A stretch of 32,655 nt of DNA from Planctomycetaceae bacterium. GTDB taxonomy: Bacteria; Planctomycetota; Planctomycetia; Pirellulales; Thermoguttaceae. Under the pieces are notes generated by a model. It was not told the origin of the DNA and did not search any database. It saw nothing but the letters and a program-made list of their open reading frames with translations. Positions 1 through 7,746 of this stretch are shown here, piece after piece (the first letter of the stretch is position 1; each line of letters starts with the position of its first letter). The position numbers were made by a program, and so were the translations under genes. The stretch is from NCBI GenBank assembly GCA_004556055.1, contig SFIW01000024.1, positions 1 to 32,655 of the forward strand, written 5' to 3'.

Positions 1-372
1 GACCATATGTATCAGACGCAGAATAAGCTCCATAAGCTTGAGGATAAATTCTTAGATGTGCTCAAATTGTCGGGTATTGATTATATCCGTAATGGCAGCA
101 CCAATCATGTTCCTGGCAATGTAAATGTGTCTATTCGCAATGCAAGTGGAGAAATGTTGCTTCACAGACTCGACCTTAAAGGGATCTACCTCTCCACCGG
201 CTCAGCGTGCGATTCCGTCAACACGCAAATCTCCCACGTGATTCGCGCGATTGGCGTTCCCCCCGAGTATGCCGAGGGAACCCTCCGCGTTTCTTTTGGT
301 CATGACAATACCGAAGAGGACGCCGTCGTCATCGCCCAAGAAATCGCAAAGATCGTCAGGAAAACGCTCTGA
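1..372 (+). CDS. Cysteine desulfurase (NifS/IscS-type), C-terminal part only
   Basis: PLP-dependent cysteine desulfurases remove sulfur from L-cysteine for Fe-S cluster and thiocofactor assembly. The reading frame is open to the left window edge, so the N-terminal PLP-lysine half is missing; the ATG at 7 is an internal methionine. What remains holds the diagnostic active-site loop STGSACDS (codons about 198-221), whose cysteine carries the persulfide. After it come the family C-terminal pattern ISHVIRAIGV and EGTLRVSFGHDNTEED, and a normal stop at 370-372. Base composition changes inside the gene. Bases 1-170 contain four CpG dinucleotides and look unlike the rest of the window, while 181-372 contain 22 and match it. 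The join falls just before the conserved loop, as expected if two homologous desulfurase genes were fused by recombination or by assembly. Family assignment is firm; one-organism origin is doubtful. Confidence 0.85.
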   Translation, partial: DHMYQTQNKLHKLEDKFLDVLKLSGIDYIRNGSTNHVPGNVNVSIRNASGEMLLHRLDLKGIYLSTGSACDSVNTQISHVIRAIGVPPEYAEGTLRVSFGHDNTEEDAVVIAQEIAKIVRKTL

Positions 373-466
373 ACGCCTTCGAACGCGCGACGTTACGCGT
401 TTTCCCTTATTGTACGCCCTTTCGCGACGATTTCAACAACGCGCCGCGGCGCGGCAAGAAACGCAA

Positions 467-497
467 ATGGCGACGCCGAGCGTCGAGGCGTCGCCAT
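467..497. terminator. Perfect 11-bp hairpin between convergent genes
   Basis: Arms 467-477 and 487-497 (ATGGCGACGCC / GGCGTCGCCAT) are perfectly complementary around a 9-nt loop. The hairpin lies between the convergent cysteine desulfurase and lyase genes, as expected of a shared terminator. No strong T-run follows on either strand, so termination is inferred from position and stem strength. Confidence 0.5.
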
Positions 498-526
498 GAC
501 GATGCGAAAAAGGGAAACGACGCGGA

Positions 527-2533
527 TTATTTCGCGTCGAAGACCGTCGTTATAATACCGGCGTTGACGTCCCCGTCGACGCGTAGCGCGACGCGCGTCG
601 GCTTCGAACGCGCGCTCTCGTCATTCTCGCCGACGATCGCCGTTTCCGCGATAAGTTTGAGCGACGCGCCATTCGCGTCCCGCGCCGTGATCGTCGCCGT
701 CGCCCCGTCGAGATCAACGCGGATCGACTCAGGTTCGCTCGCGTCGATCTTCACGTCCTTATAGAAGGTTATGAGCGCCGTTTCGATCGCCCCCGTCTTC
801 CCTTCGTTGAACCGAATGTCGTCCGTGATCGCGACCCGCCCCGCGAAATCGTCGCGCGGACGCTCGTATCGGAACTCGCGCGTCGCCGACTTGAGCTCCT
901 TCGCGTCCTTGTACGCCGTCGTCACGTCGTACTTCAGGCGATCGACCGCGTCCGTATACTCCGCGTCGATTCGTTTCCCCGCGCACGAACTTCCCGTCGT
1001 TTGCAACGTCCCCGCAATGCGCGGAACCGGGTGTCCGAAGGAGTTGAGAAGCTGCCCCTCGTAACGTCTCGAACTGAAGGTGCGCGCCGTGTAGACCTCG
1101 CCCCCAGGATCGCGCGAGACGAACTTCATCTCCGCCCTCTTGTCGCTCGGCGGCGCTAGCGCTAGCGTGTACGACCCGACGTCGTTGTGATTGTGCAACT
1201 CCCCGTTATGACCCCCCTTGAGCGCCATAACGAAACTCGGCTTCTTGATCGCCGCGCCAGGTCGCAAGACCGCTACCCCCGCGTCGTCAAAGAGGGATCG
1301 CATCGGCGCGACAAACTTCTCCCCGCTACCCGACGTCTCACCGAAGAGAATCTCCTTGTCTAAGCCGATCGTCCCCGTCTCCTGGAGGTCGGCGCACCCG
1401 TAGTTCTTGCCCAGCGCCTGCTCCTCGTACTCCGAATACCCCTTTTTCGCAAGTCGGCTCGCGTACGCAACCGTGATCGCGTCCGGACGCGCCGTCATCG
1501 AGCAGTCTGCAAAGACGGCGTAAGAATCCGCCGCCAAAAGCTGATTCGGCGCGTAATCGATGATCGCGCTTATCTTTTCGAAACGGAATAGGTCGAGCTT
1601 ATTTCCCGTCGCTTCCCGCGCCGCCGCGACTAAATAGAGATAGAATCCGAACCCGTAGTTCCAATATCCCATCCCCTCCGAGCAGTATCCGTCGTCCGTG
1701 AAGCCCTGCATGAAGTACTTTTCCGAGAAATAGTCCGCCGCCGCCAGGAAGAAAGCGCGCCGTTCCTTCGATTCCACAATGTTGAGCGCCGCGACAACAG
1801 TCCCCGCGTGACAGACCGCGTTCCAGTTATTGACGGTGCGAACCCACCAGAGGAGCTTCGTATCCTCTTTAACCGCGATTTCGTACGGCTGCAAGACGCG
1901 CCGTTCGATCTCTTCCTTGACCCTCGCGACGACCGCCGGGTCGAGCTTCTCTTCGAAAAGATTGATCGCAAGCGCCAACTTCGCGGCTTCCGTCGTCGAA
2001 CCAAGGTCGGAAATCATCCGCTTGCCGTCGTAGACTTGCGCTTTGTCGTCATGCGCGGGGTAGACCCACGATTTGATCTCGCAGATATTGAGGAGCTCTT
2101 TGTTGAGCTGTTCGACGAATCGTCCTTTTCCCTCGAATGCTTCCGCCATCGTCAACGCTTCCGCGCGTCTCACGACTCGATGGTAGGCGTCTTGATAATG
2201 GGTGCGGTTTCCGTTGCGGTAATACTCCTTATAGAGCTCTTCCGGTAGCTCTTGCGGCTCGGAGGCGCATACTTTTTCGGCGTCGTTTATCCAACGTTTC
2301 GCGATTCCGTTTCGCGATCCTAGTTCTCGCCAGTATTCGAGTCCGGCGGTTCTCGCGCCGATCGCGGGCGCGTCTTGGAGATATGTTTCGATCGTTTTAG
2401 CGCGTTTTTCAATTTCGCGCAGTTCTTCGGTATTACCAGCGGCGCGCGCGGCGGTCGACGTCGCGACGACGGTTCCAACGATACCGACGACGGCGAGCGC
2501 GGCTAAAATCCAACGTCGCGTTCTTATTTTCAT
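527..2533 (-). CDS. Secreted heparinase II/III-family polysaccharide lyase
   Basis: Predicted exported lyase that would cleave uronic-acid-containing glycans by beta-elimination; the actual substrate cannot be read from sequence. I start it at the ATG at 2533 because MKIRTRRW plus a hydrophobic stretch ending in ARA forms a clean signal peptide and a G-run lies just upstream. A start at 2602 would put 23 odd residues before the signal. The 668-aa protein has an N-terminal alpha-helical (alpha/alpha toroid) part with NNWN near residues 235-238 and SEGMGYWNYG near 285-294. The beta-sandwich part follows, with GGHNGELHNHNDVGSY near 440-455. The His/Asn-rich HNHNDVGS block is the family hallmark (metal-binding and catalytic region in heparinase II relatives). 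It is monocistronic, divergent from metY. With the GH16 enzyme nearby it suggests a polysaccharide-degrading lifestyle. The PL family number is unresolved. Confidence 0.82.
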   Translation of the reverse strand: MKIRTRRWILAALAVVGIVGTVVATSTAARAAGNTEELREIEKRAKTIETYLQDAPAIGARTAGLEYWRELGSRNGIAKRWINDAEKVCASEPQELPEELYKEYYRNGNRTHYQDAYHRVVRRAEALTMAEAFEGKGRFVEQLNKELLNICEIKSWVYPAHDDKAQVYDGKRMISDLGSTTEAAKLALAINLFEEKLDPAVVARVKEEIERRVLQPYEIAVKEDTKLLWWVRTVNNWNAVCHAGTVVAALNIVESKERRAFFLAAADYFSEKYFMQGFTDDGYCSEGMGYWNYGFGFYLYLVAAAREATGNKLDLFRFEKISAIIDYAPNQLLAADSYAVFADCSMTARPDAITVAYASRLAKKGYSEYEEQALGKNYGCADLQETGTIGLDKEILFGETSGSGEKFVAPMRSLFDDAGVAVLRPGAAIKKPSFVMALKGGHNGELHNHNDVGSYTLALAPPSDKRAEMKFVSRDPGGEVYTARTFSSRRYEGQLLNSFGHPVPRIAGTLQTTGSSCAGKRIDAEYTDAVDRLKYDVTTAYKDAKELKSATREFRYERPRDDFAGRVAITDDIRFNEGKTGAIETALITFYKDVKIDASEPESIRVDLDGATATITARDANGASLKLIAETAIVGENDESARSKPTRVALRVDGDVNAGIITTVFDAK

Positions 2534-2607
2534 AGTTGCCCCCCTTTCGACGCGCTTTTCGCGTCGATATAATGTAGAAGCCGGTTTTTCAATTGGCGTC
2601 ATCCTCT

Positions 2608-2625
2608 TCGCGACGCGCGTCGCGA
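2608..2625. repeat. 18-bp perfect palindrome in the lyase/metY divergent region
   Basis: The sequence TCGCGACGCGCGTCGCGA is its own reverse complement. It lies between the divergent starts at 2533 and 2708. It could be an operator, but CGCG/GTCGCG words are very common in this genome, so chance is a real alternative. A second small palindrome, AATTGCAATT, lies at 2659-2668. Confidence 0.4.
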
Positions 2626-2707
2626 GCGCCGCCGTCGATTATATCAGGAGCGCGTCGCAATTGCAATTTAGCGCGTCGCCGTTCCCCTTTTTGTGGAGTG
2701 TATTCTC

Positions 2708-3985
2708 ATGCAGCAGCTTGGTACAAAATGCGTTCAAGCGGGATATCGTCCTGAAAACGGCGAGCCGCGTCAGGTTCCGATCATTCAAAGCACGACGTTC
2801 CGCTATGAGTCGAGCGCCGCGATGGGCAAGCTCTTCGACCTCGAAGCCGCCGGGTACTTCTACACCCGTCTGCAAAATCCGACGTGCGATATCGTCGCCG
2901 CGAAGATCGCCGCCCTCGAAGGAGGAACCGCTGGGATGCTCACCTCATCCGGACAGGCCGCGAACTTCTTCTCCATCTTCAATCTCTGCTCCGCGGGGGA
3001 TCACGTCGTCGCGTCGTCCGCGATCTACGGGGGGACGTACAACCTCTTCGCCGTCACGATGAAGCGCATGGGAATCGACTTCACGTTTGTGCGTCCCGAC
3101 GCGACCGAAGACGAACTTCACGCCGCGTTCCAGCCTAATACCCGCGCGATGTTCGGCGAATCGATCGCCAACCCGGCGCTCGATATTCTCGACTTCGAAC
3201 TCTTCGCCAAAGTCGCTCACGAACACGGCGTTCCCCTCGTCGTCGACAACACCTTCCCGACCCCCGTCAACTGCCGCCCCTTCGAGTTCGGCGTCGATAT
3301 CGTCACGCACTCCACGACGAAGTATATGGACGGTCACGGAACGCAGGTCGGCGGCGCGATCGTCGATTCGGGTAATTTCGATTGGTTCGCGCACAAGGAT
3401 AAGTATCCGGGGCTCACCACTCCCGACGAAAGCTATCACGGAATCGTCTACGCCGAAAAGTTCGGCCAGGGCGGGGCGTTCATCACCAAATGCGTGGCGC
3501 AGCTCATGCGCGATTTCGGCTCCTCCCCCGCGCCGCAAAACGCGTTCCTCCTCAACCTCGGGCTCGAATCGCTGCATCTGCGCATGAAGCGTCACTGCGA
3601 AAACGGACAGGCGATGGCGGAATTCCTCGAATCGCACGACAAGGTCGCGTGGGTGAATTATCCCGGCCTCAAGAGCAACAAATACTACGCGCTCGCGCAG
3701 AAGTATATGCCTAACGGGACGTGCGGGGTCGTCTCCTTTGGCGTGAAGGGGGGTCGCGAAGCCGCCGAACGGTTTATGTCGGGACTCAAGATAGCGGCGA
3801 TCGCCACGCACGTCGCCGACGCGCGCACATGCGTCTTGCACCCCGCGAACGCGACGCATCGCCAGCTGAGCGACGAAGAGCTCGTGAAGTGCGGAGTCGG
3901 TCCGGATCTGATCCGGCTTTCTTGCGGTATCGAAGACGCCGCAGATTTGATCGCCGACGTCGATCAGGCGCTTGCGAACGTCTGA
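2708..3985 (+). CDS. metY: O-acetylhomoserine sulfhydrylase (MetY), copy 1
   Basis: PLP enzyme of the Cys/Met-metabolism family that makes homocysteine from O-acetylhomoserine and sulfide (direct sulfhydrylation); O-acetylserine may be a side substrate. The start at 2708 has GGAG at 2695-2698 nine bases upstream and matches the N-terminus of the second copy; a GTG at 2693 is rejected. Length 425 aa is typical of MetY and longer than most MetB/MetC proteins. Key features are YFYTRLQNPT near 50-59, SSGQAA near 80-85, the PLP-facing Asp in VVDNTFPTP (D180), and the Schiff-base lysine in HSTTKYMDGHG (K205). The C-terminal IRLSCGIED motif is also present. A paralogue of closely similar sequence lies on the opposite strand at 7747-9018. 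The division of labour between the copies is unknown. Confidence 0.92.
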   Translation: MQQLGTKCVQAGYRPENGEPRQVPIIQSTTFRYESSAAMGKLFDLEAAGYFYTRLQNPTCDIVAAKIAALEGGTAGMLTSSGQAANFFSIFNLCSAGDHVVASSAIYGGTYNLFAVTMKRMGIDFTFVRPDATEDELHAAFQPNTRAMFGESIANPALDILDFELFAKVAHEHGVPLVVDNTFPTPVNCRPFEFGVDIVTHSTTKYMDGHGTQVGGAIVDSGNFDWFAHKDKYPGLTTPDESYHGIVYAEKFGQGGAFITKCVAQLMRDFGSSPAPQNAFLLNLGLESLHLRMKRHCENGQAMAEFLESHDKVAWVNYPGLKSNKYYALAQKYMPNGTCGVVSFGVKGGREAAERFMSGLKIAAIATHVADARTCVLHPANATHRQLSDEELVKCGVGPDLIRLSCGIEDAADLIADVDQALANV

Positions 3986-4102
3986 GCCGGCAAAGCGCCT
4001 TTTCCCGCGTCGTCTTTCCCGCGCGTATTATGCGCGTGAAAGAGATCGGTCGTATGCGCGGAACGCGTTGAATTATGACGCGTCCCGCGTTCCTATTGTA
4101 GC

Positions 4103-4120
4103 GCCGCCCTTTTTGGCGGC
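4103..4120 (+). terminator. Probable rho-independent terminator after metY copy 1
   Basis: The 6-bp GC stem GCCGCC (4103-4108) / GGCGGC (4115-4120) has a CTTTTT loop and is followed by a short T-rich stretch (CAGTTTTGATT). It lies about 120 bases after the metY stop and before the ribosome-binding site of the next gene. Confidence 0.55.
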
Positions 4121-4172
4121 CAGTTTTGATTAAAAATATTAGCCCTGCTTTTTGCAAGGAGGTTCAAATATT

Positions 4173-5714
4173 ATGAAAGCGAATAATTCCCGCGGTCGAG
4201 GTCGCGAAGCAAGAGGCGGAGCGTCCCGCGCGTCGGGGCGTCGTTCGCGCGCGCCTCAACTTGATCGTTCGCGCGCGCCCAAAAAGAACGCGCGTAAATT
4301 ACCCTCCGCCGCCACGATGCGCAAGTCGAGCGGCTCTATCTTCCAGTCCCCGATGGCGGCGACGAAGAAGGGGGACTCCGACGAACTCGACGACGCCCTC
4401 GATTTTCGCGGCTTCCGTCTCCAGCAGGCGCTCGCCGCCGCAGGGCTCGGTAGTCGTCGTCAGTGCGAAGAGCTGATTCGCGAAGGGCGCGTCGAAGTCG
4501 ACGGCAAGATCGTCTCCGAGCTCGGCGTTCGCGTGCGTCCCAACGAGCAGAAAATCCGCGTCGACGGCGAACTTCTGCCGAAGTCGAAGCCCGTTTACGT
4601 CGCCCTTAACAAGCCTAAGAACGCCCTCTGCACCAACTGCGATCCCCAAGGGCGCCGACTCGCCCTCGATTTCATTCCCCCCGAGCTGGGCCGACTCTTC
4701 CCCGTGGGCCGACTCGACCAGAACTCCGAAGGGCTCCTCCTCCTGACCAACGACGGGGCGCTCGCGCAGCGCCTCATGCACCCGAGTTACGAGGTTCCGA
4801 AGAAGTATCGCGTGCAAGTCGCGGGGCTCGTCGACTACGAACTTGTGAACGCGCTGCGTCGGGGCGTGCATATCGCGGAAGGGATCGTGCAGGCGGACGA
4901 AGCGACGATCCACTCGGCGCACAAGCTCAGTTCCGTCCTCGAAATTACGCTGACGGAAGGGAAGAACCGCGAAATTCGCCGTATGCTCGCGCGTCTCGGG
5001 CACAAGGTCATGCACCTTCAGCGCGTGCAGATCGGCGCGGTTAAGCTCGGAAAACTTGCGCCGGGCCAATATAGACGGTTGACGTCGGGAGAGGTCGCGC
5101 AGCTCTATCGTTTCGCGGAAACGCCGATCGACAAGCGCCCCGGCGCGCGCCGCGCGGAAGACGACTCACGCCCCGCGCTGCCCCCCGTCGAACTTGCGAC
5201 GCTCGAAGCTCGCGAGGCGCAGAAGAACGACGCGCGCGAAGGCAAAGTCAAGGGCGGCGAGAAAGAGTCCGAGAAGAAATCCGCGCATGAATCTGAACTC
5301 GAAGGGTTTCGCGACGCGATGCGCAAGGTCTTCAAAGACTCGTTCTATAACGGGAAAGGGAAGGACGAGTCGCAGGAGCGGCGCGAAGTGCGCAACGCTC
5401 GCGGCAAGAAGCTGACGCGCCGCGCGCCGCGCGAGGAATTCCGCGAAGAGTTCCGCGCGGAGGAACGCGGGGAAGCGCGTCGTCGCGCGCGTCGGGAGTT
5501 CGACGACGAAACGCGAACGATCGGCGTGAAGAAGTTCTCGCGCGACGAAGACGGCTCCTCGCGCGATCGTTTCAATTACGACGCGTCGTCGAAAGGACGC
5601 GGCGCGAAAGGCGCGAAAGGATCGAAACGTCCCGGCGGGTTCGATAAAGAGCGCAAAGGGCCTCGTCAACCGCGTCAGGGTCGCGCGACCCGGGGAGGAC
5701 GCGGGGGCAGGTGA
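4173..5714 (+). CDS. rluB: RsuA/RluB-family rRNA pseudouridine synthase with long charged tail
   Basis: Converts a uridine of ribosomal RNA to pseudouridine in the cytoplasm; RluB acts on 23S helix 89 in E. coli, but exact target choice here is inferred. The start at 4173 is set by AAGGAGG at 4156-4162. Of 513 residues, roughly 1-75 are a basic, low-complexity Arg/Gly/Ser leader. An S4 RNA-binding domain (LQQALAAAGLGSRRQCEELI) spans about 82-135. The catalytic domain follows, with the active-site Asp in GRLDQNSEGLLLLTNDG (D182) and EGKNREIRRMLARLGH further on. From about residue 310 to the end the protein is a highly charged Arg/Glu/Lys/Gly tail of about 200 residues ending in an RGG-like segment. 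Core family length is about 240-300 aa, so both extensions are unusual. pyrK follows after 69 bases. Confidence 0.87.
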   Translation: MKANNSRGRGREARGGASRASGRRSRAPQLDRSRAPKKNARKLPSAATMRKSSGSIFQSPMAATKKGDSDELDDALDFRGFRLQQALAAAGLGSRRQCEELIREGRVEVDGKIVSELGVRVRPNEQKIRVDGELLPKSKPVYVALNKPKNALCTNCDPQGRRLALDFIPPELGRLFPVGRLDQNSEGLLLLTNDGALAQRLMHPSYEVPKKYRVQVAGLVDYELVNALRRGVHIAEGIVQADEATIHSAHKLSSVLEITLTEGKNREIRRMLARLGHKVMHLQRVQIGAVKLGKLAPGQYRRLTSGEVAQLYRFAETPIDKRPGARRAEDDSRPALPPVELATLEAREAQKNDAREGKVKGGEKESEKKSAHESELEGFRDAMRKVFKDSFYNGKGKDESQERREVRNARGKKLTRRAPREEFREEFRAEERGEARRRARREFDDETRTIGVKKFSRDEDGSSRDRFNYDASSKGRGAKGAKGSKRPGGFDKERKGPRQPRQGRATRGGRGGR

Positions 5715-5736
5715 TCCGCGCGTTTGTCAATATCGT

Positions 5737-5761
5737 CGCGTCCTCAGGGGATGGGGACGCG
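5737..5761 (+). other. 7-bp hairpin in the rluB-pyrK gap
   Basis: CGCGTCC (5737-5743) pairs with GGACGCG (5755-5761) around an 11-nt loop, just after the rluB stop and 22 bases before the pyrK start. There is no T-run. It may be a weak terminator or an mRNA structure between cotranscribed genes. Confidence 0.3.
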
Positions 5762-5783
5762 CGTCGTCCTTTAGGAGTTATTC

Positions 5784-6635
5784 ATGTCAGAATGTAGTTC
5801 TCACTATAAAGAAATGTGGGCGGGGGCGGGCTCCGTCCAGACGAATCTGCCCGTAGCGAAGGGAGTCCGTAAGATTAGCTTGCTCGCGCCCGAATTTGCG
5901 GAACGCGTGAAGCCTGGACAGTTTGTCATGTTGCGTCTTCTCGAAGGATCGGATCCGGTTCTTGGTCGTCCTTTCGCGGTTTACGACGTAGAGCTCGAAA
6001 CGGGTCGCGTCGACGTGATCTACGCGGTCGTCGGTAAGGGAACGCGGCGTCTGGCGAAGCTTCGGGTCGGGGATTCCGTCGGACTTTGGGGCCCTCTTGG
6101 CAACGGCTGGCAGGCTGCGAAGCGTTTGAACCCGGCGAAGAAGGTCGTTCTCGTCGCGGGCGGGGTGGGGCACGCGCCCTTCTATTTGGAGATTAAACGG
6201 ATTCTCGCGCTTCCTGAAGAGTCGCGTCCTGAGCTGACTTTCGTCTACGGAGGGCGGACGCGCGGTCGCATGAGCTGCGTCGACGAATTTCAGGCGCTCG
6301 GTTGCGACGCGCGCTTTGCGACGGAGGACGGATCGCTCGGAACGAAGGGGTTCGTCACGGAGCTGTTGCCGTCCCTCTTCCCGGAAGATTTCGATCCTCG
6401 CGACGGTCAAATCCTCGCGTGCGGCCCCGGCCCGATGATGCGCGCGGTCGCGCTCTGGGCGCAGAAGCGCGGAATCGAATGTTGGACGTCCCTCGAATCG
6501 CCGATGGCGTGCGGCATGGGAATTTGCTATTCGTGCGTCGTCGAGTGGAAGCAAGACGACGGTACGTGGGATTATCGCCGGACGTGCGTCGACGGCCCCG
6601 TCTTCGACGCGTCGCGTCTGAACTGGAATATTTAA
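5784..6635 (+). CDS. pyrK: Dihydroorotate dehydrogenase electron-transfer subunit (PyrK-type)
   Basis: FAD and [2Fe-2S] subunit that passes electrons from dihydroorotate dehydrogenase PyrD to NAD+ in pyrimidine synthesis. Length 283 aa. The start has TTAGGAG at a good distance. An N-terminal ferredoxin-reductase-like beta-barrel carries the FAD motif GRPFAVYD (61-68). The NAD-binding part has VLVAGGVGHAPF (123-133) and LACGPGPMMR (211-220). The cluster cysteines are C243, C248, C251 (CGMGICYSC) and C268, the PyrK spacing. No pyrD lies in the window, so its partner must be elsewhere. The alternative is another PyrK-like reductase such as a sulfide dehydrogenase subunit; the cluster spacing does not separate these. 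Confidence 0.83.
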   Translation: MSECSSHYKEMWAGAGSVQTNLPVAKGVRKISLLAPEFAERVKPGQFVMLRLLEGSDPVLGRPFAVYDVELETGRVDVIYAVVGKGTRRLAKLRVGDSVGLWGPLGNGWQAAKRLNPAKKVVLVAGGVGHAPFYLEIKRILALPEESRPELTFVYGGRTRGRMSCVDEFQALGCDARFATEDGSLGTKGFVTELLPSLFPEDFDPRDGQILACGPGPMMRAVALWAQKRGIECWTSLESPMACGMGICYSCVVEWKQDDGTWDYRRTCVDGPVFDASRLNWNI

Positions 6636-6693
6636 ATCGTCGCGAAGAGCCGCGGCGGAGTCTTCTTAACCTTTTATCCTTCGGAGGTTTAGT

Positions 6694-7581
6694 ATGAAAT
6701 ACTTTCTAGCTCTCGTCGCGGCGCTCTTTCTGGCCGCGCCCGCGCGCGCCGATTCGCCCGTCTGCCCTCTTGGGGACGATTACGTTTACGCCCCTGAACT
6801 GAGCGACGAATTCGACGGCGACTCTCTCGATCAAGAGAAATGGTGGGACTTCAATCCCGCGTGGCGAGGTCGCAAGCCCGCGCTCTTTTCTCGCAACAAC
6901 GTGAAGGTCGCCGACGGCGCGCTCCAGCTTACCGCAAGTTTGATGAAGCCTGAAGAGGTCGATTACGAAAATCAAGTTCGCGGCTACGACAAATATTGGA
7001 AGGCGATCGTCAAGAGCAAGCGTAAGTCTGCGTACGGATACTACGAGGCGCGTTGCAAGTCGATGCGCGCGTGCGTCTGCAACGCGTTCTGGCTTTACGA
7101 TCCGTTCTCCGAAAGACCCGATATCAAATACGTCGAAGGGGAATATTCCGAAGAGATCGATATTCTCGAATACTGCGGCAAGCCGCGCGCCGCCGCGCAT
7201 GATCGCCTCTACTACGCGACTCTGCATCAATACGCGACGCCGTATCTCGAATCGATCGTGAATAAGAAGAAGGCGAAGATCAAAGACTATTCTTTTAAGA
7301 AGAAGATGGACTTTGATTTCTGGGCCGATTATCATACCTTCGGGCTCGCGTGGACTCCGACGGAGTTGCGCTGGTATGTCGACGGGGAATGTGTTTTCAC
7401 GCGCGAAAACGATATTTTCTTCCGCCCGCTCCATATCATGCTCGACTGCGAGATCATGTCCGACTGGTTTGGCGAACCGGAACCGGAGGACCTTCCGGCG
7501 ACGTTCAGCGTCGATTACGTTCGCGTGTGGCGTTTAAAGGACGCGCCCGAGCCCGTCGCGCTCCCCGAGAAGAAGAAGTAA
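6694..7581 (+). CDS. Secreted glycoside hydrolase family 16 enzyme
   Basis: Exported endo-beta-glycanase of the GH16 fold (laminarinase, agarase, porphyranase and carrageenase relatives); substrate not assignable by eye. Start at 6694 follows CGGAGG. The signal peptide is MKYFLALVAALFLAAPARA, with cleavage likely before Asp20. GH16 landmarks are LSDEFDGDSLDQEKW near 36-50, YGYYEARCKSM near 114-124, and the catalytic motif E154-I-D156-I-L-E159. This is the ExDxxE form, with E154 as nucleophile and E159 as acid/base. HTFGLAWTPTELRWYVDGE and the C-terminal FSVDYVRVWR strand complete the jellyroll. Length 295 aa means a single catalytic domain without a binding module. It follows pyrK by 58 bases, but pyrK function does not suggest a shared role. 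Confidence 0.88.
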   Translation: MKYFLALVAALFLAAPARADSPVCPLGDDYVYAPELSDEFDGDSLDQEKWWDFNPAWRGRKPALFSRNNVKVADGALQLTASLMKPEEVDYENQVRGYDKYWKAIVKSKRKSAYGYYEARCKSMRACVCNAFWLYDPFSERPDIKYVEGEYSEEIDILEYCGKPRAAAHDRLYYATLHQYATPYLESIVNKKKAKIKDYSFKKKMDFDFWADYHTFGLAWTPTELRWYVDGECVFTRENDIFFRPLHIMLDCEIMSDWFGEPEPEDLPATFSVDYVRVWRLKDAPEPVALPEKKK

Positions 7582-7617
7582 TCGCGCGTTGATCTTATAT
7601 CCCGCGTTAAAAAAGGG

Positions 7618-7654
7618 AAGGGCGTCGAGAAGGGGCAAAATTCTCGACGCCCTT
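7618..7654. terminator. Bidirectional rho-independent terminator
   Basis: A 13-bp perfect stem has arms 7618-7630 and 7642-7654 (AAGGGCGTCGAGA / TCTCGACGCCCTT). On the minus strand it runs into a T-tract (complement of TTAAAAAAGGG), on the plus strand into TTC. It lies between the convergent GH16 gene and metY copy 2 and can serve both. Confidence 0.82.
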
Positions 7655-7664
7655 TTCAAAACGG

Positions 7665-7728
7665 CCCTAGACGCGACCTCCCACGCGTCTTCACGCGCGA
7701 CTCGACATATCGCGCGCTACGTCTAGGG
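7665..7728. repeat. Long inverted repeat between GH16 and metY copy 2
   Basis: CCCTAGACG (7665-7673) is inverted as CGTCTAGGG (7720-7728). Inside it a second pair, CGCGCGA (7694-7700) / TCGCGCG (7710-7716), gives a nested cruciform-like structure. It adjoins the terminator at 7618-7654 and may extend it; there is no coding sequence here. Confidence 0.5.
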
Positions 7729-7746
7729 CTCTGCTCTTCGCCTGCG

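Noticed and set aside
251..499. 82-codon frame overlapping the cysteine desulfurase end
   Set aside because: Different frame of a real gene and runs through the terminator hairpin.
2534..2707. SAM or other riboswitch upstream of metY copy 1
   Set aside because: The gap holds palindromes but no recognisable riboswitch core; a covariance-model search would be decisive.
2945..3859. 304-codon minus-strand frame across metY copy 1
   Set aside because: Antisense shadow of a conserved PLP enzyme; a matching shadow lies over metY copy 2 (7864-8754), as expected of an artefact of codon choice.
4299..5069. 256-codon minus-strand frame inside rluB
   Set aside because: Antisense to the conserved S4 and catalytic domains; no ribosome-binding site or motif.
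7665..7728. Insertion-sequence end or attachment site
   Set aside because: No transposase or integrase and no target-site duplication; the nested palindromes fit an extended terminator better.
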